A stretch of DNA of 64,000 nt. Origin: Onchidella celtica. Lineage: Eukaryota; Mollusca; Gastropoda; Systellommatophora; Onchidiidae. Where the stretch lies: the NCBI GenBank assembly GCA_963931925.1, contig OZ007571.1, positions 16,548,506-16,612,505 on the forward strand, read 5' to 3'. The notes beneath the pieces were generated by a model. That model was given only the letters and a program-made list of their open reading frames with translations, was not told the DNA's origin and did not search any database. Numbering within the stretch: the first letter of the stretch is position 1; every line of letters starts with the position of its first letter. The position numbers and the translations under genes were made by a program. Below are positions 24,901-36,900 of this stretch, piece after piece.

Positions 24901-27900
24901 TAGGAAGTCTTGGCTTGAGACTGGTGGATGTTCTGACTGATAGACAGGCTATTCAGGACTTTGTGACCAATCAGAGCATACCTCTTTCCACCCAGGCTGT
25001 GAACACTCTTCTTAGTGCACGGCCAGACCTGGCAAAGGTGAAAAAACTTTGTGCTACTGTGGCAGCTTCGAGGTTGACACCAGGGAGGTGGGAGGAAAGC
25101 ATAAAACTTTCTTGAATTTAAAATCTAATAATGACATTTCATTTTAGCCATTTTGGTCATTCATTAAAAAAAAAAAAAAGAAGAAAGAGAGGCAGTGCAA
25201 AGTAAAAAAAAAAGATTGGGAGAAAGAGTAGGAATCCCTGTTTTATCTATTATATATTTCTTAGTGATATTGTGAAGGGCTCGCAACCAGACATGGTAAT
25301 ATCTGGCAAAGTCAAAATTGGGCAAAAAGAAAAGGTTGTATGTTGCGAAGCCCCGCGTGAGAAATAAAACCCAAACAGTACAAAGCAAACTAAAGAGAAG
25401 ACAGAAAATGCATAAATTTTCGGCTTTCGCCTTTGTCAAGTGAAAAAAAACAAAAAAACTGTTGAAGTCTTTTATTGTTTGTTTTTTTGTTTTTTTTCAC
25501 TTGACAAAGGCGAAAGCCGAAAATTTATGCATTTTCTGTCTTCTCTTTAGTTTGCTTTGTACTGTTTGGGTTTTATTTCTCACGCGGGGCTTCGCAACAT
25601 ACAACCTTTTCTTTTTGCCCAATTTTGACTTTGCTTATAGCCCTGCTGCGACCCCACAGTTTTTCTGTGGTTTTTATGGTAATATCTGGGAGTCGCCCAG
25701 TCAAAATCCAATGAAAGGTGCACTTAACCAGTCTGCGTTAGGGTAGGCTTTGGTTGTAAACAGTGGCAATGAGATTAAGGTGAGAGAGAGGGAGAGAGAA
25801 GAGAGGAGGCAGGTTTGTCTCTGGCAAAGCCAGGGGTTAATTAGGCTTGTTGCCAAAAATTTCTGCGGCAGTGACATGAACAATTCATCAATTTTCATTT
25901 TCTTCTGCTGCCGTGAAATGAAAAATATTTTATTATAAAATCTTGCAATTCTTCTCATTTGGATAACATTGAAAAAACTGGTAGTTTGTTGACATCTGAG
26001 AAAACTCGCCCAATAGACTTTAATTTAATGAGTATCTGAACTTGTTTCCAGCTATCATCAGTACTCACAGATGCCAACACCACAAGGCTGGATGACTTAA
26101 CCAGCCTGATCATTGACCTAGAGCAGCTCTGGAGCACTAATTCACTCAGTAATGTAACAGTCCAGGAAATTACCAAGATAATGTGTAATGATCAGGTCAG
26201 TACAAATATATAATACAATGATCTAATTGCTCTGTTTTTTATCTTTTTCTTTGTATTTGGTTTGATCCCACAGCACAACCCTTATAATGCTGCCTAAATT
26301 TGTGAAAGGCTTGCTGTAGGGTTGAAATGCATTGGAAGGTCTTCATGTGCCACATTCACTGTATTTAAACTTCTTTAAGATTTGTAACTCTGAAATGGGA
26401 CTTTAAGCTCTTATTTTTATGACCCAGTTGGCTCTTTGCCTGATGGGTGGACTGCCTCTGCAAGTGCAGTAAGTACAAATCTTGCCAGATTTATGTGATG
26501 TCACATTGAGGGGTGAAACAGACCAAGGTGTGGGCAGTGCCTAATGCAGAGATGCCAAGTGTCCCGCATTTAAGGCCTTTGTCCCGCCGTCCCGCCCGCA
26601 GAGTAGTGTGTCCTGCAAATTTTGGGAAAATAGGAATAATGAATTGTTTCGTTTTCGGAACCATCCGATCAATCTCACTTTTTAACAATGAAACTCCCGA
26701 CTCTTTCGTGCAAAGAATTATATTTGGCTTACTTTCACACTTTTGCAACGTGTGTCGCGATGTGGGTTACATGGGGATATTTCGACTGACACTCTTTCGA
26801 GGTCCGCTCCCACAATCGACGAACACACAAAAATAAATACTTGCACTCTAGAAACTAAGTAAATCAATTGCTTTCAATTTTAGCAGAACTGTAGAGCAGT
26901 TTAATTACAGGAATTAATGTAACAAATATAATTATAAATATATATATCAATTCAAAGGCAACTGAATCTAACTAATGGAACTACAGCTTTTATAAAGACT
27001 AACGAATTCAATCTAACTACTTGCAGGTCATATGAGTTATATGGCAAATAGAATCCGCGCACGTGGCGACAGATTTAACAGTTTAAATTCTATTAATTCA
27101 ATGAGACATGTTATGATGTGGACATTTCCTCTAGACACGCCATGGAGAATGCTTCTACAACCATGCGTTGTCTGGCGGTAGCTCTGAAACTGTCTTCAAA
27201 AGTAAGTAGAACGGTTCACTTTCATCATTACAAATTAGTATAGACTCTCACCATGCGGCCCTCACTGGGAGTGAGAGCGCTGGATGTAAACGCTGTGGGT
27301 TTATATCAAACCAAGTAGCTTAGGCTCTGGAGCTTTAAATCAGGCCCCTCACAATGGACTGCTCAACTGCGTCTCCATGTCCCTCATCTGGCTGAGGACT
27401 ATCGCCGTCCACCTCGTAAATGGATTTTCTACATGTGGCCCAGAACTAAGTTCTGTATGGCCTTAAATACTGGACTGCATCTGCAGCTTACCGTCTAATT
27501 CCTGGATTGTGATTGGTGCAACCACTTCTAGCTCAGCTGCCGAACTGAGTTATTTTAAGTAACAGCCCTACGCAACGACCTTGGGTCGACATCAAAGGTC
27601 GAATTACTTCAATACAATATAATATAAATTTTATAGCAATAAATTCTTAACATGTTCAAAACCCCGAGCTTTTACTCTGGATCACGGTTTTTCTGTACGT
27701 CAACAGACGTCTCAATAACATTTAATTCCTACTCACCCCTTCCCTCTTTACTACCCCTAGTTCAAAACACGAGATACAACAAGTGCTCAGTCATGCACAC
27801 CTACGCTGTCCCTCTATCCTTCCCCACCTTCTGTCTATCTATCAGGGAAAAAACTGTTCAAAACACATTGTTTACGAGACCAGCTCAAGGCCAAGTTATG

Positions 27901-30900
27901 CTGGCTCGTACAATAATTACGTTTCTAAAAATTACTTACTGCTCTCGCAAAAATTTACTCTTATGAATTAAATCTGGTCTTGACAACGTGACTTGGCGCG
28001 CACTTGCTACTTCTGCTAATGAGCCAAACAGATGCTTTGCTTTGTGAGACTGACGATTTGTTAAGCATTTTATCCAAGCTGTCATCATGTCTTTGATTGT
28101 TCTCAACATCATTTTCCTCTGTTTGTGGATTTGGGGGGGCCTCACGCTGAAATTCCAGATTGCCGCGATCAAAGATAGGAATGATGTAGTTCAAGTACAG
28201 CACATGCAGCTTCATTGACTTAAGACTTCAAGTTCTTGTACACATTCCTTTTCCTGTTGTGAGTGCCCTCTCTACTATCCAGATCTCTGGCTATCTTACT
28301 CTCCTCCTCATATTCTGTCTTGAAGTATTGTGTGAGTGGCTCCCATTGTTCTAAGATCCACTTTCAAGATTGTTTTTATGTTTGTAGTGTATTATTTATG
28401 TTGTGTGCATAGACCCCCTATGTGTCCCTCAAAATCTTGGTTTGTCCCTCAAAATGATTCTTGTGCCTCATTTTGATTTCTTCGGGTTGGCATCTCTGCT
28501 AATGGGTAAGTGTAATGCATAATTTATGGGTGGCAAGGCACCAGTCTGGCGCCTACACCAGCTTTGGTGTATTTCTTCCCTAAGTTTTACTATATCATGG
28601 CTAATCTGAAATGGGAAAAAGTCACATTTCAACAGCCACACCAATTGCAGGCAACAATAAAGTATGAGACCTTCATTTTATAGCTGACTGATACAATTGA
28701 ATAGTTGATATAAACTCCTTATCTTGTGTAAAACATCAAGTTATGATATAAAGTAAGGCAGATGTTTATGCAATACCTTCAGAAGGAATTGATCTGTATA
28801 TTGGCATGAAATTTTCAGGCATTATTTGTACTCAGATTTTCAAATACTTAATTTGCCTTCCCTGTCAAGTCATCAGCCCAAAGTTTGGTTGTGATTATAT
28901 AATCCTGTCATGGCTAGAACTAACATTTAACACAGATTTCCACAACTTTTGTCATTTTTCAGATACTGCTGGATTATTTTGATTTTGACAATGAAACCAA
29001 TGCTGTAGACCTGCAGGCACAAATATGTAACCTGAGCCTGTCTGATGCATCTGCTTTAGCTCGTGACATAATCAGGGACATTGATCTAGATAAAGTCAAT
29101 GAAGAGGTGAGAAAATAACAGAGTGCATTAAATATGAAACAAACAATAAGTAAAGAGTGAAATTAAACTGTTGAAAATGAAAGATCAAGCACCAACAATT
29201 TGACTAAATGTGGAGATAACAGATTATTATATGAAGTTGATGTATTTTGTGTTTAAGAGTGAAGAAATTAAAAGACAGTATAGAAATTTTTTGTCACAGT
29301 AGAAAATGAACTCAAATTGCCTTGTACTTAGCTCTACTTAAGCCATGAAGTTTGCTAGTAAAAAACTAACCAGTAGATGTAAAAACAGTTGGCATTTATC
29401 CAGTAAAAGAAATGGCGGTTTGCAACAACTTGAACAAAGAAAACAGGTAAATTTACTTCAGAATTAATTTTCCAATGTCTCATATAAAGACATCAAGCAC
29501 AGAACACTAATAAAGTCTCACATAAAGAACTTATTAACAACTTTCTCTTCAAACATTTTATAAATGTATTATTTTCAACCTGAACCGTTAAGAATGAAAA
29601 CATAGTGATGAGCTTCTCTAGAAGTATTGGTAATTGAGTTTCAGAATGATAATTTAATTTCCATGAAATGAAATTTGTGTGAAGAATCATTTCGTCGGTC
29701 GGCTGATGAAACCGTGAATTCCACAAAATGCATCAAGTGACTTTTTTTTCAAAAAGTTATGGTAAATACACAGAGACACATTCCTGTTTGACCCCTGGTG
29801 TAAGTTTTTTACTGTAATTAAAGTTGTTGCGTAATAAAGAAATCGTGAATAATCCTCAATCCTTCAAACCGGTCCAATGAAACCGTGAATTCAACATGTT
29901 GTTGTATTCACGACTTGATCAGACGGCTTTTGTTCATGGGCGACGGGGCACGGTCGTGAAAACCACACCGTCGCTTGTCATCGATGACTGACTGACAATT
30001 TAAATAGTCACAGGTGGCCCTTTCCTGTGATCAATGACGTCCGCCCGATAGGGTGTGGCTTCTTTCATTGTTGTAAGTATTAGCGACGAGACATATGGCC
30101 GTGAAAATCATATTGGCGCTTGTCCCCGATGGGAATAATCCGTCTAACAATACTATTGTTATAACGCGTCGGTTACGGTCATCAAAGACGTCCGTCGGTA
30201 AAGGTGTTCCATCATGTAACTTTTCGATTGCTCCTAATTTACATTCATAATTTTATTTTTAATTTGTTGAATTTTCCCCGAGCTCGGACAGACGTGCTCG
30301 TAGGCACAGCGTTTTTCGGTTTTTCTAATCAACTGTAACACTGACGCTTTGGACACCACAGATATCCAAGTAAAAGGTGAGTTTGCATTTTTTTTTCTTA
30401 AAAAGATTTCAAAAAGTGCTCAATATAGCAACGAATTTAAAAACAAAATCATTGAAAATGTGATGCGAGTATCATGTAATGTTCCATCAATTAAACTGTT
30501 CATAATTAACCATTAAGCACTGCTCTTGCCAATACAAAATTGAAAAAGAAAAAGTTGATATGCATCAATATAGTAATATGTCTGTCGCTGTATGTATGAT
30601 GTAAGGGTATGCAGTGTCTTCCTATGTGTGTGTGTGTGGGCGTGTGTGTGAATATGCATATATATGTGTGTGTTTGTGTGTGAATATATGTGTGTGTGTG
30701 ATGTTTCACATGATAGTGTTTCTATTCTCCCCTCTCCTTTCATCTGAGCGAATGACTGTGTAGAGATATATATGAAAACGCAAATGAGAGACACAAGTAT
30801 AATGAACTTTCTTTGTGTCTATGATTCCACAGGGCATCATGGAGCCTTACTCACGAGGCAAACGGATCCTAAATTTGGCTTTGAAAAATAAAGTCCCACT

Positions 30901-33900
30901 TCAAACCACGAATCCAAACACCCAGAACAAGGCAGACACTGGTTGTCAAAACCAGTCGGTTCATGTTCCTCGGTCAGAATCTGAAGAGTCCACCCTGCTG
31001 AAAGACGTCAGCCTTACAGCCTTCAGTGACGTTGCGGACTGTTCCATTACCTCTCTTGATGGCTCCTTCATCAATGCACTTTCTCTTTCTGTAGTGCATA
31101 GCCATCTTTTGGTCACATCTTCTCCAAAGAACAAAGGACATCCCTATAATGAGTCTAAAGATAGACAAGACCTGTAGTCTCACTTACCAGAAGATGAAGT
31201 ACCACCACCGCCAGACTCCATTGTCCAACCACTTCAAGAGACATCGTTGGCAACGTCGTCCAACTCACATGCTGCCTCTGCCTTGATAGAAAAGGACAAT
31301 TCAAACCAACCACTTATTGCCGCTACGCCGATTCCAGAAGATGATTCTGCCTTTCCATCCTGTGAGGCAGACACAGGGACACCCAATGACCTGCTCATTG
31401 ATCCCACCATTGCTCCTGTAGTTTCAGAGCCCCAGATTAAGGAACATTCTGTAGTGAATACCTCACAGGCATTCAAAAGGAAGGGATCAGACAACTGGAA
31501 GCAAAACGCCAGGAAAAGGCTTCGTGAAAGTGGTCAGGAGTACACAGCAGCTGATGGGACAGTAAAGACTGCTAAAGAACTGAAACGTCGTTGTGACTGC
31601 CCACTTAAACGGACACAATGCCATGCTTTGACCGAGAACGATCGGAAAAAGATTTTTGATTATGTGTGGAGCCTTACATGGGACATGCGCAAGTCGTACC
31701 TAAAGGGACTGTTGGAAAAAAAACAGCCTGCACGGAGGTACTGCAAAGGTGAAACAGCAAGCCGCAAATCCTTCACCTGGATCTACAATTTGAAGAAAGA
31801 TGACCAGAACATTCGCGTCTGCAGAGTTATGTTCCTCAACACAACAGGCTTGACGCAACACTTCGTGCAGAGCGTCATGGAAGAACCAGTAACCGACGTC
31901 AAACCCAGAAACCCACATTATTCGAGAGGAGAACAAGCAAAACAGTTCATGGGCGACTTTCTGGACACTTTACCAAAGTTGCCTTCACATTACTGCCGCC
32001 AGACATCGGGGAAGCAGTACCTGGAGCCATGCTTTCGTAGCCTTGCTGATCTCCATCGTTGCTACGAACAGGCCTGCTCTGCAAAGGGGGGACATGCTTT
32101 GGCTGTCAAAGCTTTAAAGGAAATGCTGGAGGCCAAAAATGTTTCGATCTTCAAGCCCAAGAAAGATCGCTGTGACCTATGCATGAGCTTTGAATCTGGA
32201 AATGTTGGCAAAGAGGAATGGGAGACACACATGTCTGCCAAAAAGAGAGCCGAGAAAGAAAAGGTCTGTGACAAAGACTTAGCTTTGAAAGATGAAAACA
32301 TTGCCATTATCTGTATGGATCTTCAAGGTGTTTTGTTGGCGCCTGCTATAAATGCGTCTTCCTCTTACTTTAAGACGAAGTTGTCTGTACACAACTTTAC
32401 GATCTTCAACATGGCTACTCGTAATGCTGTATGCTATGTTTGGCACGAAGCTGAAGGTGGTCTCAGTGCAAATGAGTTTACAACCTGCATGATGGATTAC
32501 TTGTCCACACACTGTGCTCGTCTTCAAAAAGTGATCATGTACAGCGATGGGTGCGTGTATCAAAACAAGAATTCAACCCTGTCCAGTGCTCTCAGTGTTT
32601 TTTCTGCCAAAAAAGGATGTTAAAATTGAACACAAGTATTTAGTGAAGGGCCACACACACATGGAAGTGGATAGCATGCACTGTGTAATTGAACGCAGGC
32701 TTAAGAACACACAGATCTTTGGTCCAATGGACTATTTCACTATCTTCCGGACCGCTCGGATTACTCCAAGGCCATATGTAGTGAAAGAAGTAGACCATGC
32801 ATTCTTTCGGGACTATGAACAAGTTGCCAGCCAGAAGTCGATCAGACCAGGACGGGCAAAGGGAGACCCAACAGTGAATGACATCCGCTCCCTTCGATAT
32901 ACCCCTAAAGGAGAAATTCTATACAAACTGAGATTTGATCAGGAATGGGAGTTGTTGCCCAAAACAAGGGGTCAAACAGAAGGTGTCAGGGAAGCACCTA
33001 GGCTCTACACTTCCAGACGCAAAATCACTAAAAGGAAGTATGATGACCTACAAAGTCCGAAATCTGCAATACCCAAAGACTACCATGACTTTTACGACAA
33101 CCTTTTACATCATTAACACACATTTTGTCACAAAGAGCAAAGTGAAGTTGCTTAAACAACTTTAAAAATGCTATGTTTGATCAGCATGTTTGGTGGGTAG
33201 AAATCGTTAATGGTACTCACGTTCTTCTATTCCCATATTTTTATGGTTTATGTACTTTGTTAGAGTGTGTGTGTGTATAATAGAGAGAGGAGAGAGAGAG
33301 AGAGGGGGGCGGGGGGATGGAGAGAGGGAGCGAGAGAGGAGTTTGTGTGTCTGTGTGTGAGAGAGAGTGAGTGAGTGAATGAATGAGTGCGTACGTGTAC
33401 AATTTAGTGTTTTCCAAGTTTTAATGATTCCATTTTCCACATTATTTGGCCCACAATAAAGCGGATTTAGTAATTTATTTCTTGAAAAACTACGTTTTTG
33501 TGTTGTTGTATTTTTTGCTATTTAAAAAAAAAAGTGTTACCCTCTTTGTTATGTGTCTCGTTATGTATGCAAAAGAAAACTGCTGTCTTATGCCAGTATT
33601 GCTGAAAAGCCAACTGACGATTATGGTATATTATCGTGAATCCAACAGACCATAGGCCGATTTTCGTCTGATGAAAACGTGAATTCCACCACTTGGGGAA
33701 TTCACGACTTCATCAGCCCGATTTTGATGTGATGAAATCGTTAATCCCACATTTCTCAAAAACTGTTACAATATTCAATAAAAATGTATGTATAGAGGGT
33801 GTATTAAATCGAAACAAACAACTTATAATCGTTTTTTGCTCAATTATAACACGAGGAGTATGTTTAAACGTTTTTTTGTCCCTCCTGAAAAATTTGTCTA

Positions 33901-36900
33901 ATGTGGGATTCACGGTTTCATCAGCCGGCCGACGATTTGTATTAAATGTTTCATATCATTTTCTCAACAGATTACAGATATTGTTCAGAATATTACAGGA
34001 AGCTTGCCGCAGACTGATTTTTCCAAGCTTTTCACCATGATCCCACGGATATGGAGAGACGTAAGTTGCTTTAGTTTGTAGTATTTAATTTCTGTAGGAT
34101 AGTTATTTTGATTCATGACCATTTTGCCAGTGTGTAGATACTTGGGATGATGGAAGGAGGGAAACTAATGCGAAGGTGAAGGCATGTGGAACATCGGAAC
34201 TGTTGAGTGCCAGATGCCCTTTTTTGCGGTTACTGTGATGGAAGGGAATATACATTTATGTACAAATTCAGAACATTATAATGGATAGCATGAAATTTGG
34301 TAGTTCTTCTCAGGCATATAAATCGTGACTTTGCATCGATAAACATCTACACATCATCATATAGCAGTCGTAGTATCCAAGTGCAGTTCTCAGCTCTTGA
34401 TCATGAGAGATATTTATAAAGTTAATTGTAGAGAATGTCACAAATCCCAGACTGGGAGATGCGATGGTTATAACAGGACAACAATCACGAACGAACAAGT
34501 ATAACACTTAACAGAACAACCCATCAGATTCACACATTTATTAAACATAAATATAAAGATAAGGATAACAATGCAATTACATACATACATTATATTCTTC
34601 AAGTTAACTGCCGTCCACGGCCTTCTTCCGTAAGCACACTTCCTCGGGTCCACAACCCGGTAATTACTCTAAAGACACCTCGGCCTCAGCCTCTCCACTC
34701 AGGGTCTTAATGACACACTAATATTCTTTCACACCACAGTCTCTCAATAGCACCTCCCTATGGCAATACACCTTAGCCTCCTATACACTTCACGTGGCCA
34801 TAGCACGTTAATACTTCAATTCACATGAATATCTCATTCGCACAGTAATACATCCATGTCACAATAGCACATCTTAATAGCACATTCACAATCCTATATA
34901 CATCCCTGTCTGTGGCCAGACTGCCACGACTCATGTGCTGCGACTGTCCTACACCGACAGCTTCACTCCTGGCCTATGTGTGGCCTTCGGCCCTATGCTG
35001 GCCTCTCCCCTGTGCTCACCGTAGGCGGCGCTTCGGCCCGACCCCGGCACCTACAAGAATAACATTACATTGGTATAATACCATACCATTTCTATTCACT
35101 TCACCCCTCATTACAACTCATGAAGCGTACACAAAATAGTTCACATTTCACTCACCAAACATCTTACGGTAACACCTCCACCGTATTACACCCTACTCAC
35201 TCTCGCTACAAATCCATGAAGCTAACTTCCATCTATCGCTCATGGCGCACATTGCTATATACAGTATCAAGGACTTCCACATTCCTCACATATACTTATT
35301 TACATCATGATCGTAGACGAATATAATACATCAATCATAATTATCAATCATCGTTCCACCTACCAGTCATCACTGGAAACACTGTCACAATCTCCCGACT
35401 GTTCTCACTTACGTCCGTCCCCTGGGACCTTCTAACTTGCAGTGATAGTAGTACAGCGCTCTCGCCTCATGCAGACCCCCCCACTCACAACATGCACGCT
35501 TTTCATTACCCGTGGGCCGTGGGTTAACTTTACTCTCCCCCCTTCCCCCGTAACTATTGATCCCCGCCCACTCGCTCGTGACAGAGAATAATGTTGATGT
35601 TGGGGATGGTCAGTCTGTTGAGTTATGTTGTGTATCAGGGTAGTAACTATTTTTCAGCAGCTTAGGATTGAGGAACTGTAAGCTTTTTGAAGTTTAATGC
35701 AAAACTGAAATCTCTTACATTTTTCCAGTGATGTGCTGTGACCTAAAAAAGGCATCTCTCTGTCACTGCTAAAGCCCCAGTTCATGCTAATCAAATTCTC
35801 TTCATTAATAGACAGGAATAAGTTTAGAATTTTGCTTGGTCAGCAGGTTGGACGAGAAAGGATTGTTTTATGGAAACAGTTTGCACACTGGGGCTTCAGA
35901 TTTATTGTGTATATTCTACAGGATACGGAGTTGATCCTGTTATTGAAGAATGAGAATTCAGAAAATCACTCAGAAAGTAACAGCCAGGAATTGTATAATG
36001 TAAGAATATTCTTCATAAGAATGTGCCATTCTCTAATCATTATATTGTACCAGCTGATTCCGAGTACCAACCATTATATTGTAAATATATCTTGTTTTCA
36101 GAAAATTCAAAATTATGCTTGTTTTACTTACCAGATTCAAGGTCTTGGGAGTTTGTCATTTCTCTACAATGATGTGGAGTCAGCTGTGTCAGACATTACC
36201 GCTCAAGTCCCCAATATTAGTAGTGTCAACAGTGGTGGCGTAGCATCAGTTTTGGGACGTCTTTTGTGTGGTGGGGATCGAAAACTCTTCTCAGTGGATG
36301 AAGAAGACCAGCAGCAACTTGAGAGGGACACACAGAAGGCTGACAATGGAGGGAGACTTCCTGATGATCGATTTCAGGAAGCCAAAGCATCCAATGAAAA
36401 AGCAGGGCTATGTAAGCTGCATTAGTTTGATGGATACAACTACCCATTGCTAACTTGTTATACATGTGTGATGTAACTGAAATATATCCATAGTTAAAGC
36501 TTATAGTGTCCTTCATGTAACTGACTGACAGAACACAACTGCTGACATACGCAACACATTATTTAAACTAATGGATGAAGCCATTATGTAGAGTCTGTGA
36601 TGTTAGAAGTGTTTTCAAAGGAACAAAATTCTAGTGAGGTGGTTTTCTAGAAATAGTGGATAAATGCGTGTGCGCCTGGAGAAAGGTCCCAGTTGTCGGT
36701 ACAGCTATTTTTGAGCTAGGGGGTGAAAAGGTCGAAAAAGTCGTGCCTAGTCGGAAATGTACTTCTAGCAGAAAACACAAGTTTAACCATTTCTAAATAG
36801 CATATGAAAAAGATTTTTGGAATATTTTATGTTTAAATATTATTTTATTAATTATTTGTACAACATGTGACTCTTCAGGAAGTAATATTGGAGTGATTGT

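Larger units (their letters stand above)
29693..33934 (+). mobile_element. 4242-bp DNA transposon, probably Sola-type, in intron 7
   Basis: Inverted ends of 33 bp with two mismatches (left 29693-29725, starting CGTCGGTCGGCTGATGAAAC; right 33902-33934) are bounded by ATTT duplications at 29689-29692 and 33935-33938. A 4-bp duplication, DDE-type transposase and about 4-kb size fit the Sola superfamily, though I cannot confirm that name without a search. The motif TGATGAAAnCGTGAAT is repeated in both orientations near both ends (about 29874, 29910, 33638, 33670, 33700, 33728), probably as transposase-binding sites. The element lies in the same orientation as the host gene. Confidence 0.92.

Noticed and set aside
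25164..25746. Two frames that encode the same about 46-residue peptide on opposite strands
   Set aside because: This is a direct consequence of the perfect inverted repeat and not of two homologous genes.
30506..30794. Two His/Thr-rich minus-strand frames
   Set aside because: They are translations of a TG/CA microsatellite inside the transposon.
29693..33934. Hammerhead-like CTGATGA...GAAA reading of the TGATGAAA motif
   Set aside because: The motif lacks the paired stems and spacing of a hammerhead core. It is better explained as repeated transposase-binding sites.
35784..36425. 213-codon continuous frame
   Set aside because: It joins exon 9, its short intron and exon 10 because the 135-nt intron happens to be open. 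Splice sites, phases and family alignment support two exons. Retention of the intron would keep frame (135 is a multiple of 3), but nothing shows that it is used.
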